Shown piece after piece: positions 18,017-27,063 of a stretch of 35,500 nt of DNA. A model generated the notes under the pieces. The model searched no databases. It saw only the letters and a list, made by a program, of their open reading frames with translations, and was not told the DNA's origin. Every line of letters starts with the position of its first letter. The first letter of the stretch is position 1. The stretch covers positions 1-35,500 of the forward strand of contig VGKQ01000008.1 of assembly GCA_016866995.1 (NCBI GenBank), in the 5' to 3' direction. A program made the position numbers and the translations under genes. The stretch comes from Candidatus Pacearchaeota archaeon (GTDB taxonomy: Archaea; Nanobdellota; Nanobdellia; Pacearchaeales; GW2011-AR1).

Positions 18017-18477
18017 TAAAATTAAAAATTGAAATAGATATAAGTGGACAGATACAGCAATTAAAGTTAAATTCTGCATTAGGAATAAAAAGAACCGATA
18101 AAGCAGAAAACAGCATTTTTCTAAAAAGTGAAGTTAAAAAAGAAATAATCAAAAAATATAAAGGACAAGTTACTAACCTAATTGAAAAACTGCATTGCAT
18201 CTTAATTTATTATTGCATAAAAGATTTTTTAGAAAATGTTAATGAGATAATAATTTGTAGAGATGTCAGCTTCAGGAGAATAAAAAATTTGCTTCCATTG
18301 TTATTTAAAGAGCAAAACTATTTAAATAATATAAAAATTTCCCAAAGAACTAGTTGTGAAAAAAAATCTCTTGGACATAAAGTTGCACTTAAAACCCTAA
18401 GAAATAAAAAGTTAGCTAATTTAATAATTAAAAATGAAATGATTGAAGATGTTTTATTTAAGTTTAAAAGAAAATAA
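18013..18477 (+). CDS. Hypothetical protein coupled to the methyltransferase gene
   Basis: ATGA overlap with upstream CDS; basic 154 aa protein. Confidence 0.65.
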   Translation: MIKLKIEIDISGQIQQLKLNSALGIKRTDKAENSIFLKSEVKKEIIKKYKGQVTNLIEKLHCILIYYCIKDFLENVNEIIICRDVSFRRIKNLLPLLFKEQNYLNNIKISQRTSCEKKSLGHKVALKTLRNKKLANLIIKNEMIEDVLFKFKRK

Positions 18478-18479
18478 AA

Positions 18480-18568
18480 GTAAGAGTGGACATCCGAAGA
18501 TGCGAACCCCGATTATGCTGTATTTGAAAGCCAAAGGCATCCATACAGCTCCTCCAGGCAACTCTTAC
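18480..18568 (-). ncRNA. Unclassified structured RNA of tRNA-like size
   Basis: Closing stem GTAAGAG/CTCTTAC, TGGA/TCCA, GCTGTAT/ATACAGC hairpin, CATC-UUCG-GATG hairpin; BRE/TATA CCGAAAATTTTATATA about 27 nt upstream; T-rich TTTTATTTT at the 3' end. Confidence 0.6.
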
Positions 18569-18615
18569 AATTTATTAAGATACTCAAACTATATAAAATT
18601 TTCGGTTGATATAAA

Positions 18616-19038
18616 ATGATAAAATTAAGAGCTCATCATCTTTTATGTTTATCACGCAATTATGCAACAAAAGACGAATGGTATAATAAAAAACTTACAC
18701 AGCATGCACATAAAATTCATTCAAGACTTATTAAAAATCCAAACTTAAAAATAAAAATAATAAAAAAATGCGACGATATTTGTAAAAAATGTCCTCATAG
18801 AAAAGGAAAAATCTGCAAGAAAAGAGAGAAAATTAATTACTGGATAAAAGTAATGGACAATAAAGTTTTAAGATTAATTAAAATAAAACCAAATACAAAA
18901 CATAAAGCTTCAGAATTATTCAAATTAACAATTAATAATATTACTAACAAAGATTTAAGAGATATTTGCAGAGGTTGTGAGTTCCTTAAAAATTGCATAA
19001 AATATAGAGTAAATAAATCATTTGTTAATTCAATCTAA
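18616..19038 (+). CDS. DUF1284-family protein
   Basis: MIKLRAHHLLCL start and conserved Cys clusters (CDDICKKCPHRKGKIC; CRGCEFLKNC). Confidence 0.8.
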   Translation: MIKLRAHHLLCLSRNYATKDEWYNKKLTQHAHKIHSRLIKNPNLKIKIIKKCDDICKKCPHRKGKICKKREKINYWIKVMDNKVLRLIKIKPNTKHKASELFKLTINNITNKDLRDICRGCEFLKNCIKYRVNKSFVNSI

Positions 19039-19468
19039 TTTTATCCCCAACTTTCAAGCCTAATCTATCAGCTTCTCCAAAATTAATCTCAAGAACATAT
19101 TTTGATTTCTTGCCGGGATTTATAGAATTGCAGGTTTCATTGCAGGGCTGCATATTTTCAGCAATATAAACAACTTCCTTGTCAGAGTTAATCCAGATAA
19201 TATCAAGCGGAATTAAAGTATTTTTCATCCAAAAGTTATATTCTCCCTCAGAAGGAAAAATAAACAACATTCCAGAGCTAGTGTCAAGTTTTTCGCGAAA
19301 CATTAACCCTCTCTCCCTCTCTTCAGCAGATTTTGCAATCTCAATATTGTAGCATTTCTCTTTCAAGCATACTTGTGAATGCTTCTCCATTAAATTAAAA
19401 TAAACAATTAATGCTAATATAATAATAAAAATCAAAGTTATAGTGAGGATAATAATGCTATTTTTCAT
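19025..19468 (-). CDS. DUF192-family protein with N-terminal membrane anchor
   Basis: IEIAKSAEERERGLMFREKLDTSSGMLFIFPSEGEYNFWMKNTLIPLDIIWI. Confidence 0.9.
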   Translation of the reverse strand: MKNSIIILTITLIFIIILALIVYFNLMEKHSQVCLKEKCYNIEIAKSAEERERGLMFREKLDTSSGMLFIFPSEGEYNFWMKNTLIPLDIIWINSDKEVVYIAENMQPCNETCNSINPGKKSKYVLEINFGEADRLGLKVGDKIRLN

Positions 19469-19518
19469 CTTAGTTCTAGATTCACTAATTTTATAAATCT
19501 ACTTGAACTTGAATTGAT

Positions 19519-20028
19519 ATGAAAATTCTGATAATAGGCTCGTGCAGAAATAATGATAATGAGAGCAGGATAAAAAAAGACAGAAAGCTTGCTGAAAAAA
19601 TAGGAAAAGAACTTGCAAAAAGAGGGCACGAAATAATTACAGGAGGAGCCGGCGGGCTAATTGGATTTCTGGTAAATTCATACAAAAAAAATAATGGTAA
19701 AAAATGGATAATATACTATGCTATTAATGAGAAAAAAAACAAGGAAGCTATTCCTCCTGAAAATATAAAAGCCGATGAAACAATTCAGACTAATTTTAAT
19801 TTTGCTTTAAGAGATGCTTTTTACATAGAAAAATGTGATGCAGTCTTGGCATTAAGCGGAAAACTTCTTACATTTTCTGAAATAATTCAGGCTGTAAAAA
19901 ATTATAATAAAAAAGTATTGCAATTGAACATTGGAAAAAACATAAAAAGAATAAAAGATAATCTAGAATTAAATAGTGTATTCATATCTTCAGATATTAA
20001 AAAAGGAATTAATTTTTTAGAGAAATGA
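19519..20028 (+). CDS. SLOG/LOG-like Rossmann-fold protein
   Basis: MKILIIGSCRN...ELAKRGHEIITGGAGGLIGFLV...CDAVLALSGKLLTFSEI. Confidence 0.75.
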   Translation: MKILIIGSCRNNDNESRIKKDRKLAEKIGKELAKRGHEIITGGAGGLIGFLVNSYKKNNGKKWIIYYAINEKKNKEAIPPENIKADETIQTNFNFALRDAFYIEKCDAVLALSGKLLTFSEIIQAVKNYNKKVLQLNIGKNIKRIKDNLELNSVFISSDIKKGINFLEK

Positions 20029-20483
20029 ACATAAAATTTATAGAAAGAAGTGAGAAAGATAAAATAATTGAAAAGTTAAATGAGCAGTTTGGAATTACAG
20101 AACTGCCATACTTGCTGATTATGATAGGAAAAGAAAAAATCCGGGCATATTCTGGAAGTTTGTCAAAAGCGGAAATAATGGAGCTTGGAAGAAGTGTTAA
20201 TGTTGAGCTAATAGGAATTTATCTTGCCAAGTTTGAGAAAGACGGAATAAGATTAAGCCATGATGGTATTTCATTATTGAAAGAGAGAATAACAAAAAAT
20301 ATTCTCGAAGTAAATGAAAAACAAGCTTCAAATTGGTTAAAAGGAAATGATATTTTTATTGAGGATAAAAATCTGTTTGGATATTTTGTTCTGAAACACA
20401 GAAATGAATTAATCGGCTGCGGGAAATTATCTCAGGGCAGAATTGTCAATTTTGTTCCAAAAGAGCGCAGGGTAAAAAATTAA
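20025..20483 (+). CDS. NOL1/NOP2/fmu-type PUA-like RNA-binding protein
   Basis: RITKNILEVNEKQASNWLKGNDIFIE...GYFVLKHRNELIGCGKLSQGRIVNFVPKERRVK. Confidence 0.75.
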   Translation: MNIKFIERSEKDKIIEKLNEQFGITELPYLLIMIGKEKIRAYSGSLSKAEIMELGRSVNVELIGIYLAKFEKDGIRLSHDGISLLKERITKNILEVNEKQASNWLKGNDIFIEDKNLFGYFVLKHRNELIGCGKLSQGRIVNFVPKERRVKN

Positions 20484-21358
20484 GAACTAGCACTTGCAAC
20501 AAGATTTGCAAAAGCCCCATTTGTCTCATCTACTAAAGTGTTCATGCCACTAAAAAAAGCATCTGTGCTTTCTGGCCTTGAGGCATATGCTTTTCTGTCT
20601 TCTGGAGAAGGGTCATAAGGCAGAACACTCACTCCAATTGCAATTTTTCTCCCACCTCTTTCATAAAATCTCGGGCTTGAAGTCAAATACAACTTTTGTT
20701 CAGGATCAGTTGCAGTCTCTGCCTCATAATGAAGAAGCCTTGCACCTAATTTTATTGCCCTAAATATATGTGTTCTCTCGCCAGATTCTACTTTAATTAA
20801 TCTAACCCAATTTTTTAATGATACTCCTTCTGTATATTCTGGATCAATTCCTAAAAGCTCTTCTGCAGCAGGAGTATGCACAAATGCTCGGTTTGCAAAA
20901 TCATAATAAGAATATGCAACATCTCTCGCGCCAGGAGCCGATTTAATGGCAATTCCAACAGCAATTCTCGGTCCATCTGCCCGGAGAATATGCGCAATTC
21001 TCTCAGCATCTACTAATCTTTCAGAAACACCTCGAAGCTCATCTTGAACTTGTCTTAATTCAGCTTCATACTCTCTCCCCCTAGTATCAATATAATCTCG
21101 AGCAAGGACACATTTTCCCGGCTTGCATGCTCCAGACATAATTCTTTCTACTCTTAATCTTCTTGTTAATTCATCAACTCTTTCAAGCAATCTACCAATT
21201 TCAGGAGAAGCACTCACCAATGCATCCAAAGAACCAATTTTACCCAAAACCCGCTGAAGAACTCCTTGGATTAATCTTAATTCTTCAACTCGCCAAGGAA
21301 TGCTATCACTAGAAGCCGGAATTACTCCTCCCTTTCCCTCTTTATCCATTTTCAGCAT
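20480..21358 (-). CDS. Coiled-coil plus PAS-like domain protein
   Basis: Coiled-coil EAELRQVQDELRGVSERLVDAERI followed by YYDFANRAFVHTPAAEELLGIDPEYTEGVSLKNWVRLI. Confidence 0.6.
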   Translation of the reverse strand: MLKMDKEGKGGVIPASSDSIPWRVEELRLIQGVLQRVLGKIGSLDALVSASPEIGRLLERVDELTRRLRVERIMSGACKPGKCVLARDYIDTRGREYEAELRQVQDELRGVSERLVDAERIAHILRADGPRIAVGIAIKSAPGARDVAYSYYDFANRAFVHTPAAEELLGIDPEYTEGVSLKNWVRLIKVESGERTHIFRAIKLGARLLHYEAETATDPEQKLYLTSSPRFYERGGRKIAIGVSVLPYDPSPEDRKAYASRPESTDAFFSGMNTLVDETNGAFANLVASASS

Positions 21359-21399
21359 AAGAGAACAAGCTTTTTAAGCTTAATTATTCTCAAGTTTTC

Positions 21400-22284
21400 A
21401 TGAATAAGCAGGAAATAGAAAATTACAGAAAAGCAGGAAAAATAGCCAAAGAAGCTGTAAAATTTGCAAGAGAAATAATAAAAAAAGATTCAAATTTATT
21501 GGAAATAGCTGAGAAAATTGAGAAAAAGATAGAAGAATTAGGAGGAAAGTGTGCTTTTCCAGTAAATTTAAGCATAAACGAGATTGCAGCCCATTACACT
21601 CCTTCAAGTAATGATGAAAAAAAAGCAGAAGGTTTGTTAAAAATAGATATTGGCATACATATTCAAGGATATATTGCAGATACTGCTTTTAGTTTAGATT
21701 TGGAAAACTTAGAGGAAAATAAAAAATTAATTGAAGCTTGCGAGTTAGCCCTGCAGGAAGCAATAAAAACAGCAAAAAAAGATGTAAGAATCAGCGAGAT
21801 AGGAAAATCAATTCATAAAAAAATAACAGAAGCAGGATTTTCTCCAATACGAAATCTGTCAGGGCATCAACTTGGAAATTATCTTATTCACGCTGGATTG
21901 ACAATTCCAAATTATGACAATAATAATCCTGTCAAATTAGAAGAAGGAGCATATGCCATCGAGCCATTTGCAACAACAGGAGAAGGAGTTGTAAGAGATG
22001 GCGCAAAATCAGGAATTTACAGGCTCGAGGAAAGAAAAGCAATAAGAGATAATTTGGCTCGCGAGATACTTAATTTTATTGAAAAAGAATACAAAACACT
22101 TCCATTTTGCGAGAGGTGGATTGTAAAAAAATTTTCAAGCAGAGCTTTGATGAGCTTGAGATTAATGGAACAGGCAGGAATAATCTCGCAATATTCCCAG
22201 CTCGTGGAAAAATCAGGCAAGAAAGTTTCCCAGGCAGAACATACAATCTTGGTTTCAGACAAAATTGAAGTTACAACAAATTAA
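21400..22284 (+). CDS. map: Methionine aminopeptidase, type II
   Basis: GGKCAFPVNLSINEIAAHYTP; KIDIGIHIQGYIADTAFS; LSGHQLGNYLIHAG; AYAIEPFATTGEG. Confidence 0.95.
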   Translation: MNKQEIENYRKAGKIAKEAVKFAREIIKKDSNLLEIAEKIEKKIEELGGKCAFPVNLSINEIAAHYTPSSNDEKKAEGLLKIDIGIHIQGYIADTAFSLDLENLEENKKLIEACELALQEAIKTAKKDVRISEIGKSIHKKITEAGFSPIRNLSGHQLGNYLIHAGLTIPNYDNNNPVKLEEGAYAIEPFATTGEGVVRDGAKSGIYRLEERKAIRDNLAREILNFIEKEYKTLPFCERWIVKKFSSRALMSLRLMEQAGIISQYSQLVEKSGKKVSQAEHTILVSDKIEVTTN

Positions 22285-22544
22285 TAATAAACAACATCAT
22301 GATGGTCGTAGTCAAGAAGCCTTACAATCTTCTCATTTTCCAATATTTCATAAACTAAAACAAAATTCCTGACATGAACGCTTCTCTGCCCAGCCATGTT
22401 TCCTGTCAATGGCTCTCCTATTTTGGGATTTTCCAGAATTTCATTTATTTTTCTTGTTAATATTTCAAACTGCAGTTTGTCTTTTTTAGAAAGTTTGGAG
22501 AAAACTCTGTCTAAATGTTCAGAAACTTCAAGAATATAAACCAT
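22281..22544 (-). CDS. RelE/YoeB-like toxin
   Basis: GEPLTGNMAGQRSVHVRNFVLVYEILENEKIVRLLDYDHHDVVY. Confidence 0.85.
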   Translation of the reverse strand: MVYILEVSEHLDRVFSKLSKKDKLQFEILTRKINEILENPKIGEPLTGNMAGQRSVHVRNFVLVYEILENEKIVRLLDYDHHDVVYY

Positions 22545-22552
22545 AAGGATAA

Positions 22553-22780
22553 TTAAACATACCTCTTCTTAAAATTCTCCATGCTTCCTATCTTGATAAA
22601 TTTTCCTTTTCTTATAGCTTCCAGCCTTTGCAGATATTCTGCCCTGACTTTTGGCTTTTCTTCAAGCTGCGCTTTCATGAAGATATCTATTTGCTTGCTC
22701 ATGCTTATTCCATTCTGCCTGCAAAAGTCAGAAAACTTCTGATAAGTTTCTTCTTCCACATTGAATGTTTTTAATGCCAT
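22553..22780 (-). CDS. RelB/RHH-type antitoxin
   Basis: Small RHH-like protein immediately upstream of the RelE-like ORF. Confidence 0.8.
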   Translation of the reverse strand: MALKTFNVEEETYQKFSDFCRQNGISMSKQIDIFMKAQLEEKPKVRAEYLQRLEAIRKGKFIKIGSMENFKKRYV

Positions 22781-22864
22781 TTTTCAATATTCTCCATTAA
22801 ATAACATTAAATAAGGTTATTTAAATACTTTTTGGTTATGTATTGAATTTTAGAAATTATCTAA

Positions 22865-25147
22865 TTAATCAACATAAGTTGTATGCTCCAACGCAGCCTT
22901 TGCAGATTTAAGATAATCAGTCTCCATCTTCCTGTATCTGTCCATGGCATCTTTTGACACACTTGCTCGAACTTTTTTCATAGCTTCTTCAAAATGTTTT
23001 TTTGTAACTTCTTTTATTTTCATATCTTCTCGAAGAGCAAGCATTGCAGCCTCTCTGCATAAAGATTCAATATCAGCTCCAACATATCCCTCTGTTTTTT
23101 CTGCCAGATTATTAATTAATTTCTCCTTGTCAGAAACAGGCATATTTTTTGTATGAATTTTAAATATCTCAAGTCTTCCTTCTTTTTCAGGCGGAGAAAC
23201 AAGCACAAGCCTGTCAAATCTTCCGGGACGGAGAACAGCAGGGTCAAGCATATCAGGGCGATTTGTAGCTCCAATAACAACAATATTCTGCAATTCTTCA
23301 AGTCCATCCATCTCAGCCAAAAGCTGATTTAGCACTTGATCATGAACTCTCGAACCAGCTTCTAACCCTCTTCTGCTGGCAAGAGAATCTATTTCATCAA
23401 AGAAAACAACGCACGGAGAAACCTGTCTGGCTCTCTCAAAAATCTTTCTCACTCCTTCTTCTGATTTCCCAACCCACATTGACAATAATTCAGGCCCCTT
23501 AACCTGAATAAAATTTGCTTCTGATTCTTTAGCAACTGCCTTGGCAAGAAGAGTTTTTCCTGTTCCAGGCGGCCCGTATAAAAGTATTCCTCTCGGAGGC
23601 CTTATTCCCATCCTAGTAAACGAATCTGGAAATCTCATAGGCCATTCAACAGCTTCTTTTAATTCCTGCTTTACTTTATCCAATCCGCCAACATCATTCC
23701 AGGAAATATTTGGAGTTTCTACTAAAACCTCTCTCATAGCACTTGGACGGACAATTTTCAAAGCCTCGTAAAAATCCTTTCTTGTAACTTTTAAATCCTT
23801 AAGAACTTCTTCTGGAATTTCCTGGTCTTCTTTCAAATTCAATTTTGGAAGAACTTTTCTTAATACAATCATAGCAGCTTCTTTAACCAGTGCAGACAAG
23901 TCAGCTCCTACAAACCCATGAGTAATTCCTGCTATCTCACTTAAATTAACATCTTTATAGAGAGGCATATTTCTTGTATGAATTTTTAAAATTGCAAGTC
24001 TTCCTTCTTTATCAGGAACAGAAATCTGCACTTCTCTGTCAAATCTTCCAGGCCTTCTTAATGCAGGGTCAACAGCATTTGGCCTGTTTGTAGCCCCAAT
24101 AACAACAACCTTTCCGCGAGATTGCAGCCCATCCATTAATGTAAGCATCTGAGAAACAACTCTTCTTTCTACTTCTCCTGAAATATCCTCTCTTTTTGGT
24201 GCAATTGCATCAATTTCATCAATAAAAATAATAGAAGGAGCAGACTTGCTTGCTTCTTCAAACTTGTCTCTCAAGTTTTTCTCGCTCTCTCCGTAAAACT
24301 TGCTCATTAATTCTGGGCCATTAATTAATATAAAATTTGCCTCGCTTTCATTCGCAACCGCCTTGGCAAGAAGAGTTTTTCCTGTCCCAGGCGGGCCATG
24401 AAGCAAAACTCCTTTTGGCGGCTCTATTCCTAATCTCTCAAAAATCTCAGGATGTTTTAATGGCAATTCTACCATTTCTCGAACTTTCTTGACTTCCTCT
24501 GTCAATCCTCCTACATCTTCATAAGTTACCTCTGGAATTTTTTCCTCTGAAATTTCAATTGCCTTGCTTGACAAGGTTAATTCAGTATTCTCTGTAATTA
24601 CAACAGCCTGTAAAGGCATTGCATTTGAAACAATAAATCTTACTTGAGCCATTCCTCCAAATCCAAATCCTCCCATTCCTGAAAAAGCTTCTGCAAAAAT
24701 ATCGCCAAAATCTCCAAAATCACTCATTAAATCTCTTCTCTGCCTTGCCCCTCCAAGAACAAGAATGTCTCCTTTTATAGCAGCCCTTCCTAAAAGCTGC
24801 TGCTTTACAAGTTCAGGATCTCCTTGTACCATGATATTTTTCTGCGCAGGCGCGATTGTGATTTTCTTTGCTTCTTTTACATCTGCCCGAGCCACTGTAA
24901 CAAGCTCGCCAATTCCCGTTCTTGAGTTTTTTCTTATAATTCCATCAATTCTTATAATTGGCTCACCAATATCAGCAGGATAAGCCCTGTCAACAATTGC
25001 AACAGTTTCTCTTCTTCCTTTAATCAAGATTACATCTCCTCTCTTCAATCCTATTTTTTTCATCATTTCCATATCTATTCTTGCAATTCCTTTATATGCA
25101 TCATCCTGAAGAGCTTCAAGAACTTTTAATTTAACTTGTTCTGCCAT
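22865..25147 (-). CDS. Cdc48/VCP-like double AAA+ ATPase
   Basis: N-domain plus two Walker A/B sets ([15 protein letters not shown] x2, [28 protein letters not shown]). Confidence 0.97.
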   Translation of the reverse strand: MAEQVKLKVLEALQDDAYKGIARIDMEMMKKIGLKRGDVILIKGRRETVAIVDRAYPADIGEPIIRIDGIIRKNSRTGIGELVTVARADVKEAKKITIAPAQKNIMVQGDPELVKQQLLGRAAIKGDILVLGGARQRRDLMSDFGDFGDIFAEAFSGMGGFGFGGMAQVRFIVSNAMPLQAVVITENTELTLSSKAIEISEEKIPEVTYEDVGGLTEEVKKVREMVELPLKHPEIFERLGIEPPKGVLLHGPPGTGKTLLAKAVANESEANFILINGPELMSKFYGESEKNLRDKFEEASKSAPSIIFIDEIDAIAPKREDISGEVERRVVSQMLTLMDGLQSRGKVVVIGATNRPNAVDPALRRPGRFDREVQISVPDKEGRLAILKIHTRNMPLYKDVNLSEIAGITHGFVGADLSALVKEAAMIVLRKVLPKLNLKEDQEIPEEVLKDLKVTRKDFYEALKIVRPSAMREVLVETPNISWNDVGGLDKVKQELKEAVEWPMRFPDSFTRMGIRPPRGILLYGPPGTGKTLLAKAVAKESEANFIQVKGPELLSMWVGKSEEGVRKIFERARQVSPCVVFFDEIDSLASRRGLEAGSRVHDQVLNQLLAEMDGLEELQNIVVIGATNRPDMLDPAVLRPGRFDRLVLVSPPEKEGRLEIFKIHTKNMPVSDKEKLINNLAEKTEGYVGADIESLCREAAMLALREDMKIKEVTKKHFEEAMKKVRASVSKDAMDRYRKMETDYLKSAKAALEHTTYVD

Positions 25148-25241
25148 ATTTGTTGATTTTATTTTTTATTTTATTAGTTTTGTTTAATTTTATCTTAATT
25201 ATCTAATAACTTAATTTTATACTTATTAATTTATTTTTTAT

Positions 25242-25385
25242 TTAAGCACAAACCAAATCTTCCTCCCTTCTGTCTTCATTAACTTCTGAATGATGCATTT
25301 TTTCTTCAACTTTTTTCTTTTCTTCTTTAGTTAATTTCCTTTTTAATTTTCTTTCCATTTCTTTGATTAATAATTCGCATACCAT
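25242..25385 (-). CDS. Putative small protein MVCELLIKEMERKLKRKLTKEEKKKVEEKMHHSEVNEDRREEDLVCA
   Basis: 47-codon ORF between two - strand genes; highly charged helix with Cys near both ends; below the ORF-track length cutoff. Confidence 0.5.
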   Translation of the reverse strand: MVCELLIKEMERKLKRKLTKEEKKKVEEKMHHSEVNEDRREEDLVCA

Positions 25386-25416
25386 TTTTATTATTTTTAT
25401 TTTTTTATCTTATTTT

Positions 25417-25764
25417 TTAATTTTCCTCCTCTCCAAACATCAGGCTTAGTTTTCTTGCATCATTAAAAGCAATTCTCACAAAATCATCCATAATTCTTTC
25501 CTGCTGTTTGATAAATTCTACTATTTCTTTTGGAATAGAAACAGCATACGAATTTCCCACAATTCTCATTTTAACATGAAACTGCTTATTCTTTAATTGC
25601 TGAAATCTCTGATATTCTGCCTCATCATCAGGGTGAATAATTTTTTCTCCGCATTTCTCGCACTGAAGTGCTCGAAGTACAAATCCATTTCTCTCAATAG
25701 AAACAGGCTTCATTTTCAGATTGCATTTTCCGCATAAAATTGTGTTTGAAAATATGTCACTCAT
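25417..25764 (-). CDS. Zinc-ribbon plus AbrB-like protein
   Basis: CGKCNLKMKP...CEKCGEKI and MRIVGNSYAVSIPKEIVEFI. Confidence 0.75.
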   Translation of the reverse strand: MSDIFSNTILCGKCNLKMKPVSIERNGFVLRALQCEKCGEKIIHPDDEAEYQRFQQLKNKQFHVKMRIVGNSYAVSIPKEIVEFIKQQERIMDDFVRIAFNDARKLSLMFGEEEN

Positions 25765-25819
25765 TTGTTTATTTTAATTATATTTTGTTTATGTTATATT
25801 TATTATTCTTCGTGCTTTG

Positions 25820-25945
25820 GTTCTTTCTCTGAAAGAACATGAAGCTATATCTCTTGCGAGATATAGCTGGGAAAGGAGGTATATCTGTATATACCTTATG
25901 TATACACATAAAGGATATACTATTTAAATCTTTCGATTTAAATAG
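25820..25945 (-). promoter_or_regulatory. Tandem hairpin leader upstream of the Zn-ribbon/AbrB-like gene
   Basis: Five consecutive perfect inverted repeats; two loops read GCAA and GAAA (GNRA) on the - strand. Confidence 0.7.
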
Positions 25946-26044
25946 CTTTGCACAACCATATAAAATCCTGCACAAAAAATTAATCTGCACAAGAAAACTT
26001 TGAAAAATTATTATTCTAAATCCATTTTTCTGATTATTATATTA

Positions 26045-26347
26045 TTATTGTAATCCAATTATTTGAAGAATTGTTCCAATAAGAATTAATAGGAATCCTA
26101 AGATTTCCAATTTGTCTTTTGGGGGTAAAAAGCCGTCTACAATAACAATATGGTTTAATTTTATCACCCATTTGTGTGTCCATGTATTCTTATAAAAAGG
26201 TCTCCAACCATGCCAAGAATAACGTTTATTCCAAGGTTTTGTATAATCTTTCTGATACCATCCAATAAAAATAAAATTTTTTAGAAAAAGGGCCAGGGCT
26301 CCAATAGCAGTAAAGATAAGTCCTATAACTATTAGATTTATTACCAT
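26045..26347 (-). CDS. Small membrane protein
   Basis: Two hydrophobic helices. Confidence 0.65.
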   Translation of the reverse strand: MVINLIVIGLIFTAIGALALFLKNFIFIGWYQKDYTKPWNKRYSWHGWRPFYKNTWTHKWVIKLNHIVIVDGFLPPKDKLEILGFLLILIGTILQIIGLQ

Positions 26348-26371
26348 ATTTGTCTGATTAACTTTTTAGAT

Positions 26372-26578
26372 TTAAGCTTTTCCATAACCATATAAAATAA
26401 ACACCGCTACAATAAAAAAAGCTACCATTAAAATCCCTGCAAAAAACCCCACGAGCCAATATGCTTGTGTTGGTACAATTGCTCCTGCTAGATGAAATCC
26501 TTCAAGACATACACTTAACATTGCTATTGAAAAAGCAAATAAGCTTATTCCAAGCATTGTTCTTTCATATTCATTCAT
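26372..26578 (-). CDS. Small membrane protein
   Basis: Two hydrophobic helices in 68 aa. Confidence 0.65.
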   Translation of the reverse strand: MNEYERTMLGISLFAFSIAMLSVCLEGFHLAGAIVPTQAYWLVGFFAGILMVAFFIVAVFILYGYGKA

Positions 26579-26630
26579 TTTTCTTTTTAATCCTCATTTC
26601 TTCTAGAATAGCTTTTTCAGGATTTTAAAA

Positions 26631-26999
26631 TTATCTTCTCCTGTGCCTTCTATTTCTTTTGAAATTTCTATGCTGTCTAAATCTCCTAACATTTCTAGGT
26701 TTTCTCCTCTTCCTAAAAACAAGATAAAGTAAGATAAAAATACCAATTACTAGAAAAATTCCACCCATTTGGTAGTTTTTGTTATAATAAATAAATCCAA
26801 TTCCAATCAAAATACAAACAATTAAAACTACATCAAGAAAAATAAACCATTTCCTTCTTCTATTCCTCTCTTCAATTCTTTGCATATCCCAAGCATTTGC
26901 AGTTACAATAACCTGTTGATGCTTGTTTTTTGTATTTCCCCAACCCATGTACAAACAAAGTAAAAGGTGCTTAAAAATCTGCCGATTTATTAGTAACAC
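26631..26999 (-). CDS. Small membrane protein with Arg/His-rich tail
   Basis: Two TM segments; RKRRKPRNVRRFRQHRNFKRNRRHRRR C-terminus. Confidence 0.6.
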   Translation of the reverse strand: MLLINRQIFKHLLLCLYMGWGNTKNKHQQVIVTANAWDMQRIEERNRRRKWFIFLDVVLIVCILIGIGFIYYNKNYQMGGIFLVIGIFILLYLVFRKRRKPRNVRRFRQHRNFKRNRRHRRR

Positions 27000-27063
27000 T
27001 TAAAAATAATATATTCTCCAGAATATAAATAAAATTAAGGTTTAAAAACCAAAATTAACTAAT

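Noticed and set aside
18480-18568. Canonical tRNA call (Ser GGA or Leu CAA)
   Set aside because: Anticodon-like and T-arm-like hairpins exist, but D-arm, position 58 and acceptor/T-arm spacing cannot be satisfied together
23116-24983. Antisense ORFs within cdc48 (23541-23771, 24765-24983 and others)
   Set aside because: Fully inside a conserved AAA+ gene; no independent signals
25778-25990. - strand ORF of 70 aa
   Set aside because: Covers the tandem hairpins and promoter-like repeats; translation has no recognisable fold, so a structured leader is the better explanation
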